64,000 nt of DNA, taken from contig NZ_OY781882.1 of assembly GCF_963677125.1 (NCBI RefSeq), positions 2,302,501-2,366,500 of the forward strand, given 5' to 3'. Origin of the DNA: an uncultured Desulfobacter sp. (GTDB taxonomy: Bacteria > Desulfobacterota > Desulfobacteria > Desulfobacterales > Desulfobacteraceae). Each line of letters begins with the position of its first letter. Within the stretch, counting starts at the first letter, position 1. Of the stretch, positions 36,441-43,991 are shown in pieces. Both the position numbers and the translations under genes were made by a program. Below the pieces are notes generated by a model. That model ran no database searches and was not told where the DNA came from. It worked only from the letters and a program-made list of their open reading frames with translations.

Positions 36441-38561
36441 TTACGCCTTGGAAAGGGAGGCTTTAACTCCAAAGGCAGCATCCAGTCCTGAACCAGGCTC
36501 GATGACCGGGCCGATCAGATCATTGACATTGACACCTTTACCGGCCACATAAGGATTGTTGAAGGTGTGTCCAAGTCCCCTTGGCATACCAATCACGCCG
36601 GGCATGATGCCTTCATTAAGGCCGATTTTCACCTTTGCCGTTCCCATGGCGGTTTTAAGGACAGCAATATCACCGTCTTTCAAAGCGCCTGCAGAGGCCG
36701 GATTAATTTCAACGACACTAAATTTGCCTGCAATGACCGTATCGGAAACGGTTTTAACAGCAAAAGGAGAAGATGCCATTGAACCGCCTGCAAGTCGCAT
36801 TTTATCAACAGGTACCAGTGTATAATCGCCTTCTCCCATGGTTTCGGCAACTTTAGTTGCAGAAGCAAGGAAGGTGAAATCCGTTGTCGGGGTTCCCACA
36901 GGCGGCTTATCATCAATAACGACATACCCGTCTTCGGACAGGGTATCCCAAACTTTTTCCGTGACTTCTTCAAGACAGGCATCATAGGAGTCCCATGCAA
37001 AACTTTCCGCCATGCTGTCTCCCATCGCCTGGGCGAGAAGAATCAGTGCATCTCCAGGGTGTTTGGTGTCAAATATGGGTTTAACCATGGGCCGACACAG
37101 CCCCACGACGGTTTTAGCAAGCCCTGCGCCGGAAGCAACATCTTCGAGGCGTTCAAGAAAAATGGATGCCGGCAGAACTACGTCAGATTTAAGGGCCGTT
37201 TCATCCATGAAAGAACTAAAGCTGACTTTGAATCCAACTTTATCCATGGCAGCTTTTACTTTTTCAGGATTGTTCAAAGCATAGCATGGATTGGCATTGT
37301 AAATAAACAGGGCGGAAAGCCCCCCATCCGTTTCAAGTTTATCAACCAGTTCATTAACGGAACCGGCAAGCTTGGCCTTTCCTGCGCCTTGTTCGGCAAC
37401 ATCGTCTATGACATTTTCAGGAAAACTCAAATAACCGGCCGGCCACATAACAAACACACCGCCTTCTTTATTCAGGCGGCCTGCCAGAGCATTAAGGGCA
37501 TGGACTGCAGCGAATTCACGAAGGTTTTGCCCCACGTCCCCCCTGCCCTTTCCAGGCACGGCAACAGGCGCCTTGGCCTTGATGAACGCCATGGCAAGGG
37601 CTTCAACATCCGCAGCTTTAACACCTGTAAGCTGCTCGACTTTTTCGAGAGAATATTCTTTTTTCAGCATATCAGCAAAAGCAGCTTTGCTTTCGTTTCC
37701 GGAAAGCGAATCTTTTGCGATCTTTGTTTTTTCAAGCAGTACCGCACAAAGCCCTAAAGCCAGATCGGCTTCGGTGCCGGGTTTCACGGCGATAATCTTA
37801 TCAGCGGCACAGGCTGTATTGGACATTCTGTAATCCACCTGTACAAGCTTGGCCTTGCGTTCATGTCTTGAGGCATTGGCCTGGATACAGGCAACAGGCG
37901 ATCCCCATCCTTCAATAATAGCCGCACCAAAGCTTAAAATGAAATCGGAATGATCCAAATCAAACCCAAGACTCCGGTCTTCGCTGTGCAGGGTTGCAGC
38001 CGTCAACGCCAGGTTGGATTCCAGGCTTGGCATGGTATAGGTATTGGCAGAGCCGAAAGCCGCCATAAACCGTTTAAAAAGCTGAGGTATGGAGCCGTTG
38101 CCGGCACCAGTGATCAGACCGAGGGATTCAGGTGAACCGCTCTCACGAATCTCACCCAATTTTCCAGCGACAAGAGCGATGGCCTCATCCCAGGAAATTT
38201 TTTCAAACTTGTTTCCGTTTTTCTTTAACGGCGTTTTGATTCTGGCAGGATCATAAAGATACTGCAAACCGGCAATGCCGTGAAGACAAGCACCACCGTA
38301 ATTTATCGGATAATCGTCCAGGCCTTCGATCTTAACAGGCCGTCCGTTTATTTTTCTGACGCTGATACCGCAGGCACCTGGGCACAGGCCGCATACGGAT
38401 TGGTCATAGGTTATTTCGCCGTCTTCAGGAACAGGGGTCCAGGGCCAATTCTGGGTCCAGATGGAAGAATCATCTGTCAGCTTGACACCCACAGGGGAAA
38501 GCGCAATGCCGGCTGCCGCGCCAAGTCCCAATCCCAAGAAGCTTCGTCTGTCAATTTTCAT
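36441..38561 (-). CDS. qrcB: Quinone reductase complex subunit QrcB (molybdopterin oxidoreductase family)
   Basis: QrcB belongs to the molybdopterin oxidoreductase superfamily; in the characterised Qrc complex this subunit does not bind Mo/W cofactor and instead is structural. A Tat signal with RRSFLGLGLG is at residues 5-14. A [4Fe-4S]-type N-terminal motif, CGLCPGACGISV with C in GGACLHG, is present near residues 57-95. The length is 706 residues. No clear Ser, Cys or SeCys metal ligand context was recognised, in agreement with the family. It follows qrcA by 44 nt. Confidence 0.93.
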   Translation of the reverse strand: MKIDRRSFLGLGLGAAAGIALSPVGVKLTDDSSIWTQNWPWTPVPEDGEITYDQSVCGLCPGACGISVRKINGRPVKIEGLDDYPINYGGACLHGIAGLQYLYDPARIKTPLKKNGNKFEKISWDEAIALVAGKLGEIRESGSPESLGLITGAGNGSIPQLFKRFMAAFGSANTYTMPSLESNLALTAATLHSEDRSLGFDLDHSDFILSFGAAIIEGWGSPVACIQANASRHERKAKLVQVDYRMSNTACAADKIIAVKPGTEADLALGLCAVLLEKTKIAKDSLSGNESKAAFADMLKKEYSLEKVEQLTGVKAADVEALAMAFIKAKAPVAVPGKGRGDVGQNLREFAAVHALNALAGRLNKEGGVFVMWPAGYLSFPENVIDDVAEQGAGKAKLAGSVNELVDKLETDGGLSALFIYNANPCYALNNPEKVKAAMDKVGFKVSFSSFMDETALKSDVVLPASIFLERLEDVASGAGLAKTVVGLCRPMVKPIFDTKHPGDALILLAQAMGDSMAESFAWDSYDACLEEVTEKVWDTLSEDGYVVIDDKPPVGTPTTDFTFLASATKVAETMGEGDYTLVPVDKMRLAGGSMASSPFAVKTVSDTVIAGKFSVVEINPASAGALKDGDIAVLKTAMGTAKVKIGLNEGIMPGVIGMPRGLGHTFNNPYVAGKGVNVNDLIGPVIEPGSGLDAAFGVKASLSKA

Positions 38562-38605
38562 AAGTCATCCTTTATAAACTTTGAAATTCTTGTCCTTGAG
38601 GTTTC

Positions 38606-39277
38606 TTACTTGTGGCACTGGAAGCAGTAGCCTTTGTGACCCATTTCTTCCAAGTGGCAAGCCGCACAATCATCCATCTTCATGCGATCCCAGGAATTCT
38701 TTTTGATCCCCCAGATATTTTTGCCCCAGATATCACGGCTGTAGCCGGTAATTCTATTTTCCTCATAGGGCCGCGAAGATGAGGACTCACCAATGTGACC
38801 ATGGCAAGTCTTACAATCCATGCCGCCTGCAACGGTATGAGCTGCATGGGAAAAATAGACGCAATCAGGCTGTTTAGCATAAATCAGCCAGGGTACTTCT
38901 TTGCCTTGGGCCACATACTCCTCGGCAAACACGGCTTCGTCGTCGGTTTCACCCATGGGCTCATCCGTATGGCATTCCATACAGGCTTCTATGCCCGGGA
39001 TTCCGGAGAAAGTACCATCTTCTCTGAGAAAATGGCAGGTTTCACAATCACCTGTTTCTTCAACGTGAAGGCTGTGATCGAAATTAAACGGCTGCTCCTT
39101 TTTTGAATAAAGCAATTTTGGAAACAGCAGCCAGCCCGACAGGAAACATACCAGAAATGCCCCCATAAAAAAGATGACACCAAGGCCTAACCCTTTGTCA
39201 TCTTTTGGACCGTTGTTGGTGCCATGATGCGCACCATCCCCAGGACCATCGTTTGCTTTGTTTTCTAACTCGCTCAT
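38606..39277 (-). CDS. qrcA: Quinone reductase complex multiheme cytochrome c QrcA
   Basis: QrcA is a membrane-anchored periplasmic cytochrome that accepts electrons from cytochrome c3. A single N-terminal membrane helix (GVIFFMGAFLVCFLSGWLLF, about residues 33-52) follows a charged 30-residue cytoplasmic stretch. Five CxxCH heme sites are visible: CETCH, CMECH, CKTCH, CAACH and CFQCH. The characterised protein is reported to have six hemes; a lone cysteine in DCVYFSHAAH might serve a sixth, but this is inference. It is the first gene of qrcABCD, with a GGAG site and a strong promoter upstream. Confidence 0.93.
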   Translation of the reverse strand: MSELENKANDGPGDGAHHGTNNGPKDDKGLGLGVIFFMGAFLVCFLSGWLLFPKLLYSKKEQPFNFDHSLHVEETGDCETCHFLREDGTFSGIPGIEACMECHTDEPMGETDDEAVFAEEYVAQGKEVPWLIYAKQPDCVYFSHAAHTVAGGMDCKTCHGHIGESSSSRPYEENRITGYSRDIWGKNIWGIKKNSWDRMKMDDCAACHLEEMGHKGYCFQCHK

Positions 39278-39293
39278 GAAAACTCCATCAATG

Positions 39294-39374
39294 TTAAAAT
39301 GTTGATGTTACCATACCTTTGCGGCCACGGGATTTGCCCCAGGCCAATATTTTACGCAGAAAAGCATCTACCAT
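39294..39374 (-). other. Possible leader peptide upstream of qrcA
   Basis: On the minus strand an ATG at 39374 opens a 26-codon frame beginning MVDAFLRKILAWGKSRGRKG. It could extend to TTG starts at 39389 or 39407. It lies entirely between the predicted promoter and qrcA. The peptide is basic, but no good ribosome-binding site was found, so the evidence is weak. Confidence 0.3.
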
Positions 39375-39417
39375 GCCTATTTTCTGCAATACGTCCGGAA
39401 AATACAAATTCGGTCAT

Positions 39418-39446
39418 TCTATATTAACATCTGTTTCCCTTGTCAA
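39418..39446 (-). promoter_or_regulatory. Predicted sigma-70-type promoter for qrcABCD
   Basis: TTGACA (39446-39441) and TATAGA (39423-39418) are separated by 17 bp on the minus strand, which is close to full consensus. The predicted start lies about 130 nt before qrcA, leaving a leader that contains the possible small peptide. Confidence 0.65.
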
Positions 39447-39639
39447 GTTTAATTGGGAAACCCTTGGCGTGGAACGTCCTGAATGAAAACGGATTTAAAA
39501 TCTTTTTCTATGGCTATTTTATATTTATATACAATTACATAATAGCTTTAAAGTAGCAGTTTATAAAAAGAACCGCACAAAATGGAATTTTTAGTAAAAA
39601 TTTTGAGAGAAGAATTTGGTACAACAAAGAGGATCTTAG

Positions 39640-39675
39640 ATGGCCAGGGTGCATATTTATATGCACCCTGGCCAT
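39640..39675. repeat. Perfect 16-bp inverted repeat
   Basis: ATGGCCAGGGTGCATA is followed by TTTA and its exact complement. It lies about 35 nt from the ccsB terminator. With no T-run directly after it, it could be an operator, a cruciform or a second terminator arm. Confidence 0.7.
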
Positions 39676-39710
39676 GTCATAACTTCCATAAAAAATTTTT
39701 GAATATAAAA

Positions 39711-39746
39711 AAAATGCTGCACAAAATTTGTGCAGCAACTTTTTTT
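39711..39746 (-). terminator. Terminator after ccsB
   Basis: A 10-bp stem GCTGCACAAA/TTTGTGCAGC is flanked by a long A-run on the left and a T-run on the right, so it can act in both directions. It overlaps only the non-coding DNA next to the ccsB stop. Confidence 0.8.
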
Positions 39747-39753
39747 GATTTCC

Positions 39754-40587
39754 TTATCCGTAACTGTGAAGCCCGGATAAAAGAAAATTTACCCCAAAAT
39801 AGGTAAACAGTACGCCTATAAATCCAATAATGGAAACAATAGCAAGGTTTTTCCCATGCCACCCGCGCATTAACCTCAGGTGCAGAAAAATGGCGTAAAT
39901 AAACCAGGTAATCAACGACCAGGTCTCTTTAGGATCCCAGGACCAATATTTACCCCAAGCGGAATTGGCCCAGACCGAGCCTGTGATAATACCAATGGTC
40001 AAAAATAGAAACCCGAATACAATCATTTGGTAGGTCAGCTCATCAATGGTATCCCAGTCCGGCAATTTTGCAAACAAACGTTTTTTTTCAGGATTTTTGG
40101 GTTTGATGAAATACATAAAGCTGAAGCCAAAAGCAAGCGCAAAGCCTGCGTATCCAAGAAAACATGTAATTACATGGGCAATAAGCCAGTTGGACTTAAG
40201 GGCCGGGATCAACGGTGAGATTTTTGATGTGATGGACGGATCAAAGCTCGCATAGGCAATACCCAAAAAAATTAGGGGAGAGACAAAAACGCCAATGATG
40301 CTTTCCTTGTATTTACATTCCACAAAGACATAAAGCGCCGCGGCAGTCCATGAAAAAAAGACCAAAGACTCATACATATTGGAAAAGGGTGCATGCCCGT
40401 ATCCCATATGGTAAGACTCCACCCAGCGCAGTAAAATCCCGCCGGTATTGGCCACCAAGCCAATAACAATCACCCAGAATCCAAGCCGGGCAAATGTCTG
40501 TTTTTTAAAAGAAAAAGATCCAATATAAAATATCGATGCCAACGCATAGATAAATGTTGCAGCCGATAATAGCAGGGATGAATTCAT
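39754..40587 (-). CDS. ccsB: Cytochrome c biogenesis protein CcsB (CcsA/ResC family)
   Basis: This is the heme-handling half of system II cytochrome c maturation. About eight transmembrane helices are visible over 277 residues. The periplasmic tryptophan-rich WWD motif appears as WGKYWSWDPKETW (about residues 213-225), and conserved histidines occur in NWLIAHV and the ends of helices. It overlaps the resB gene by four bases, so both subunits are made together. The partner ligates heme to CxxCH proteins such as QrcA, encoded just next to it. Confidence 0.93.
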   Translation of the reverse strand: MNSSLLLSAATFIYALASIFYIGSFSFKKQTFARLGFWVIVIGLVANTGGILLRWVESYHMGYGHAPFSNMYESLVFFSWTAAALYVFVECKYKESIIGVFVSPLIFLGIAYASFDPSITSKISPLIPALKSNWLIAHVITCFLGYAGFALAFGFSFMYFIKPKNPEKKRLFAKLPDWDTIDELTYQMIVFGFLFLTIGIITGSVWANSAWGKYWSWDPKETWSLITWFIYAIFLHLRLMRGWHGKNLAIVSIIGFIGVLFTYFGVNFLLSGLHSYG

Positions 40588-42059
40588 TTGCCTGATACTT
40601 CCTTTAATTCCTTCACTAGTTTTTTAACGATCAAATTGGTGCCCTGGGCGTTGCGGTTGGCCCGACCGGCCACCCACATCCGTGTATTTCCGGACCCGGC
40701 TTGCTCAAGGCCGATACACACAGACTGATGGGAAACAAAAAAAGTTACCCAGCAGCCGATAATCATAAGCAAAAAGCCTGTGTACACAAAGGGCACACCT
40801 GGATCCTTTGTCACCTGAAGGCCGGTATAATAAGCCTGATCCCAGGATTTGACTTCAACGGTAAACCTGCCTTTGCGCATTTTATCGAACGTGGGAAACT
40901 TTGTGGGCAATACAACCTGGACATTCCGGCCATTGGCTGTGTCAAGGCGGCCGATAAAAGCCTCTCCAAGGTTATGACCGTTGAAATCATAATGGGGCAT
41001 AAAGCCTTCAAATATAAATTTCCCGGCATCAGCCGGCAGTGACACGCCCCCGCCGTTTTTTATGGTGTGCGTCTCAACCGTGCCGGTTTCACTGTCAGTA
41101 ATTTCAAACAGGGCCTGATCAGGTGTGGTTGCACCGTAGGACGCCTGGAAGATATTGATCCCCTTGTACCTTAACGGATGATTGACCAGAATATCCTTTG
41201 TGAAGCTCTCCTGGTTGTTTTCAAGAATACTCAAACTGGATTTAAATTCGTCTGGCGCCCCTGTATCGTAAAATTTAACCTGAAAGTCATTACACCTGAC
41301 CGTGAACGGCAGTTTTATGGGCAACCGTGTATGGGCATCAAACACCGTATCGGCGGTTTGCCCCTCATCAAGGCGCAAATTGGCCTTAAATCCCAACGCA
41401 GACCCGATCAGGGCACCGGCAAGCAGCATCAGCACACTTGCATGAACAACATAAACCCCAAGGCGGGACCACCGCCCCTTTTCCGCATAAAATATCAGAT
41501 TTGTGTTATCTGTCTTTTCAATCACCTTACCGGCCCGGCCGGCAAGAATCTGCTTTGCTCGGCCGGCAACCTGCTCCATGGGAAGGTGACAGTCAAACTC
41601 CTGCCTGTTTTTAGCTTTTTCAAACCGCCGTGGATTAACTGAAATATTTTTAGGAAAAATAATTTTCCAGGTCACTGAAAGCCGGTCAATGGAACATACG
41701 ACAATATTAACGCATAATACCACCATGAGCAACAGATACCACCAGGCCTGATACATGCTGTCCAGATCAAGTACCTGAATCATATTGTACCCCCCCGGGC
41801 CGTAAAGCCTGATATAGGCTTCAGGGCTTGCATTCTGCAACACCACAGTGCCGATAATAGAGGTTACGGCTAATAGCACCAGGGTATAAACAGTGAGTTT
41901 CACCGAGGCAAAAAACATCCAAATCTGGTCGGCAAAGCTGTCTTTTTGTTTCAAAACTATTCTTTCACTAAAATTTATACGAAAGCCCCGAGGCTGCTTA
42001 ATGACGCTTTCATGTTGTGTTGTATGCCATACCCGGTAGCGCTTACCAAGCCACCCCAT
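40584..42059 (-). CDS. resB: Cytochrome c biogenesis protein ResB/Ccs1
   Basis: ResB holds the apocytochrome during heme attachment by the CcsB/ResB pair. After a short lead-in, it has three N-terminal transmembrane helices (SVKLTVYTLVLLAVTSIIGTV is part of the first, followed by WWYLLLMVVLCVNIV) and a large periplasmic domain, then a last helix near residue 400. The open frame begins at 42059, but the first 35 residues are unlike the family. A TTG at 41954 gives LKQKDSFADQIWMF and a 456-residue product, which I prefer. It overlaps ccsB by four bases. A decayed recD fragment lies immediately upstream. Confidence 0.88.
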   Translation of the reverse strand: MGWLGKRYRVWHTTQHESVIKQPRGFRINFSERIVLKQKDSFADQIWMFFASVKLTVYTLVLLAVTSIIGTVVLQNASPEAYIRLYGPGGYNMIQVLDLDSMYQAWWYLLLMVVLCVNIVVCSIDRLSVTWKIIFPKNISVNPRRFEKAKNRQEFDCHLPMEQVAGRAKQILAGRAGKVIEKTDNTNLIFYAEKGRWSRLGVYVVHASVLMLLAGALIGSALGFKANLRLDEGQTADTVFDAHTRLPIKLPFTVRCNDFQVKFYDTGAPDEFKSSLSILENNQESFTKDILVNHPLRYKGINIFQASYGATTPDQALFEITDSETGTVETHTIKNGGGVSLPADAGKFIFEGFMPHYDFNGHNLGEAFIGRLDTANGRNVQVVLPTKFPTFDKMRKGRFTVEVKSWDQAYYTGLQVTKDPGVPFVYTGFLLMIIGCWVTFFVSHQSVCIGLEQAGSGNTRMWVAGRANRNAQGTNLIVKKLVKELKEVSGK

Positions 42060-42082
42060 ATCCGCCCGCCGTTATTGGAAAT

Positions 42083-42716
42083 CTATTGCTCATCCAGTAC
42101 GGCCTGCAGGATAGCCCCACGTTCACCCGAGGTCAAAACGGCCTGCCGGCTCATGGGCATGCTGCAGAAAAATAACCACTTTTTCCGGGACCGTGTGATA
42201 CCCGCATAAAGCAGCTGACGGGTAACAACCGGTAATGTCTGTTCAGGAATAAGAATCTACACAATGTCAAATTCTGATCCCCGGCTTTTATGGCCAGTCA
42301 TGGCAAATCCGCTTTCACATTCGGGGCAGACCAGATAAACTGATAAGCTTGGGCCCTGATTGTTTTGCAGCAATCCAAGCCCAAGACCTCCTGTTTTCTT
42401 CAATGACTACACGAGTATCACCGTTAAACAGCAACCACTTGTAATCATTGCGCCGGACCATTAAAAGCTTTTTAAAAATAGGCCGTTCTATATCATCTTT
42501 CTTCTGATATCGTAATATTTTTTCACATAGATGATTAATTTGTAATGTTCCCCTGCTACCTGAATGATGGGAGCTCAGTACGAGAAAACCCTCTATAACA
42601 ACCATTGCGTGCGCCACAGATACGGCATTCCAAAGCGGTTTATACTCTTCTTAGGATACGAGATTCAAGCGTGCCGGATATCCTTTATTTTCGGCGGTAT
42701 CTACAAGGGTCAAAAA
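42083..42716 (-). pseudogene. recD: Decayed C-terminal fragment of a RecD-like helicase
   Basis: Read on the minus strand, pieces of the last ~200 codons of the exonuclease V alpha subunit are recognisable: FLVLSSHHSGSRGTLQIN, the RRNDYKWLLFNGDT block (RecD-type RNDYxLGLFNGD), AMTGHKSRGSEFD (HKSQGSEF-type) and TRQLLYAGITRSRKK (helicase motif VI). At least three lesions exist: a stop at 42651-42653, a frameshift near 42340 and a stop at 42257-42259. The 5' half is absent. No recB or recC remnant was seen. Confidence 0.75.
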
Positions 42717-42780
42717 AAAAGCCGATGAAAAATATAAAATCCGCCCCATTAAAGGCGGATTAATAAAAATTTCCCAAAAG

Positions 42781-42870
42781 CCTTATAACAGCCACGGCTA
42801 ATCAGACATAGCAACTGCCAGGTTTAGCCCGCAACAAAAATTGAAAGTAACTTATTGGAACTTTCATATA
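42781..42870 (-). repeat. Repeat family B, copy 3
   Basis: The minus-strand reading aligns with copies at 5319-5415 and 11953-12052, including TTATATGAAAG, TTTTTGTTG and GTGGCTGTTATA. The internal stem GAAAGT/ACTTTC is kept although the loop is shorter. It abuts copy 4 with a 2-3 base overlap, so the two are tandem. Confidence 0.7.
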
Positions 42871-42920
42871 ACGGCCACGGGCCGTCCTTGGCCTATCTGC
42901 ACCCAGACTTTCTTATAAAA
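42869..42920 (-). repeat. Repeat family B, copy 4 (internally deleted)
   Basis: On the minus strand it reads TTATAAGAAAGT directly joined to CTGGGTGCAGATAGGCC and ends GGCCCGTGGCCGTTAT. Compared with copy 2, the internal GAAAG...CTTTC hairpin and the TTTGTTG block are missing. Confidence 0.65.
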
Positions 42921-42938
42921 AAACATCAAACACAACTA

Positions 42939-43226
42939 CTATGCAATGATATCATACCCGGAGCTCTTGGCATCATCTGAGGAGACGGGTCTGACCGCAC
43001 CCTGAAAACGGCGGTCAGGTTTTTTCCTGCGATCTTTCTTAAATGACAATGTAACAATCACACCATCTCTAACACTTTTTCTACGGTCATACCTGGCTTT
43101 GCGCCTGTCTTTTTTCCGATTGCTTTTATTGGTCTGATATCCACCCTCAAAGCCTGCGCCCCTGCCGCCATTTCCCACAATCTTATCCGCACCTGGTATT
43201 ATTTCATTTTCTGCAATCATAATCAT
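42939..43226 (-). CDS. Small basic protein of unknown function
   Basis: A 95-residue protein with a G-rich segment (about residues 18-30) followed by arginine- and lysine-rich repeats: KKDRRKARYDRRKSVRDG and later KKDRRKKPDRRF. These blocks resemble each other and could form a nucleic acid or membrane-surface binding patch. There is no signal peptide or helix of clear transmembrane length. The first Met is uncertain; MIAEN, two codons in, is equally possible. The neighbouring upstream gene is the hemerythrin-like protein, about 130 nt away in the same direction. I do not recognise the family. Confidence 0.55.
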   Translation of the reverse strand: MIMIAENEIIPGADKIVGNGGRGAGFEGGYQTNKSNRKKDRRKARYDRRKSVRDGVIVTLSFKKDRRKKPDRRFQGAVRPVSSDDAKSSGYDIIA

Positions 43227-43355
43227 TTATCTATTTTTCTTTTAATTTAAAAAGCACTTTTAACTTCCAAACACAAGTATCGTCAACGACTATGTATTTC
43301 TTTAATATTCAGCACCCGCTCAAAAACCGGAAACAGTGCCCATTACAGCATTGGC

Positions 43356-43787
43356 TCATTTTTTATTTTCACACTCATCCACATATCTGTGAATTCTCAA
43401 GAACGGAATAAACTGGGTATCTGCGGATTCAAAATGCGTGACAAGCAGGTTCCGCAATTCCAAAATATCCTCAACTAATAAATTATCAACATCTTCTGCG
43501 ATTTCACGACGAAGCCCAAGGGCTTTTTTAACAAACCGGCGATGGGACTTTGAATGGATGTCAAGATCCGGATACCCTTTTTGGCCAAGAACTTTTTCCT
43601 CCTTTGAAAAAAGCATCTTGCTGAAATCATTGATATCGGTAACCAAATTGACAACATCCTTTGCATCGCCCTTTTTTGTCCGCATTTCAATGAGGGAATT
43701 AAACATATCCATAAGCTGTTTACGGCACTCATCAAGTTCAGGCACATCCACGCCATATTTCTTATCCCACTCAATAATATTGGTCAT
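43356..43787 (-). CDS. Degenerate hemerythrin-like protein
   Basis: The overall 143-residue pattern matches bacteriohemerythrin: IIEWDKKYGVDVPELDE at the start, FSKEEKVLGQKGYPDLDIH, HSKSH and THFESAD near the end. Bacteriohemerythrins bind O2 at a di-iron site with five His, one Glu and one Asp. Here the first His (usual DxQH) is replaced by ECR, and the next (HFxxEE) by LFSKEE, while the Glu, HxxxH and HxxxxD remain. Two ligands missing suggests a changed or lost iron site. It is downstream of the small membrane protein gene and may form an operon with hemL-mpl. Confidence 0.7.
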   Translation of the reverse strand: MTNIIEWDKKYGVDVPELDECRKQLMDMFNSLIEMRTKKGDAKDVVNLVTDINDFSKMLFSKEEKVLGQKGYPDLDIHSKSHRRFVKKALGLRREIAEDVDNLLVEDILELRNLLVTHFESADTQFIPFLRIHRYVDECENKK

Positions 43788-43790
43788 GGG

Positions 43791-43991
43791 TTACTCTCCT
43801 TTATTCTTTTTTTTATTTTTCCCCAGCCACAAAGTGGCCATGATACCAATGGATATCAGTACGGCAATAATGACGGCAAAGGTAATGCCATGCTGCCCGA
43901 ACCGGGGATAAATGACAAAAGGCACCAGATAGCCGTACAAAAATGAATGCAGCATCCCGATACCAATAATTCTGATTACAATCTTTGTCAC
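43791..43991 (-). CDS. Small two-helix membrane protein
   Basis: This 66-residue protein has two hydrophobic segments: about residues 5-27 and 34-55, ending with a lysine-rich tail KNKKKNKGE. The family is unknown to me. It overlaps the end of mpl by four bases, so it is translationally coupled with it, and the hemerythrin-like gene starts 3 nt after its stop. The position suggests an inner-membrane protein coexpressed with cell-wall recycling and tetrapyrrole genes, but no function is proposed. Confidence 0.6.
   Translation of the reverse strand: MTKIVIRIIGIGMLHSFLYGYLVPFVIYPRFGQHGITFAVIIAVLISIGIMATLWLGKNKKKNKGE

Larger units (their letters stand above)
39447..39753. other. Intergenic region between ccsB and qrcA promoters
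   Basis: This AT-rich gap has no supported gene. It contains a perfect 16-bp inverted repeat at 39640-39675 and the ccsB terminator. Confidence 0.5.

Noticed and set aside
41954..42059. The first 35 residues of the open resB frame as a genuine extension
   Set aside because: They do not resemble the family and extend into the recD-remnant DNA; a TTG start at 41954 is more likely.
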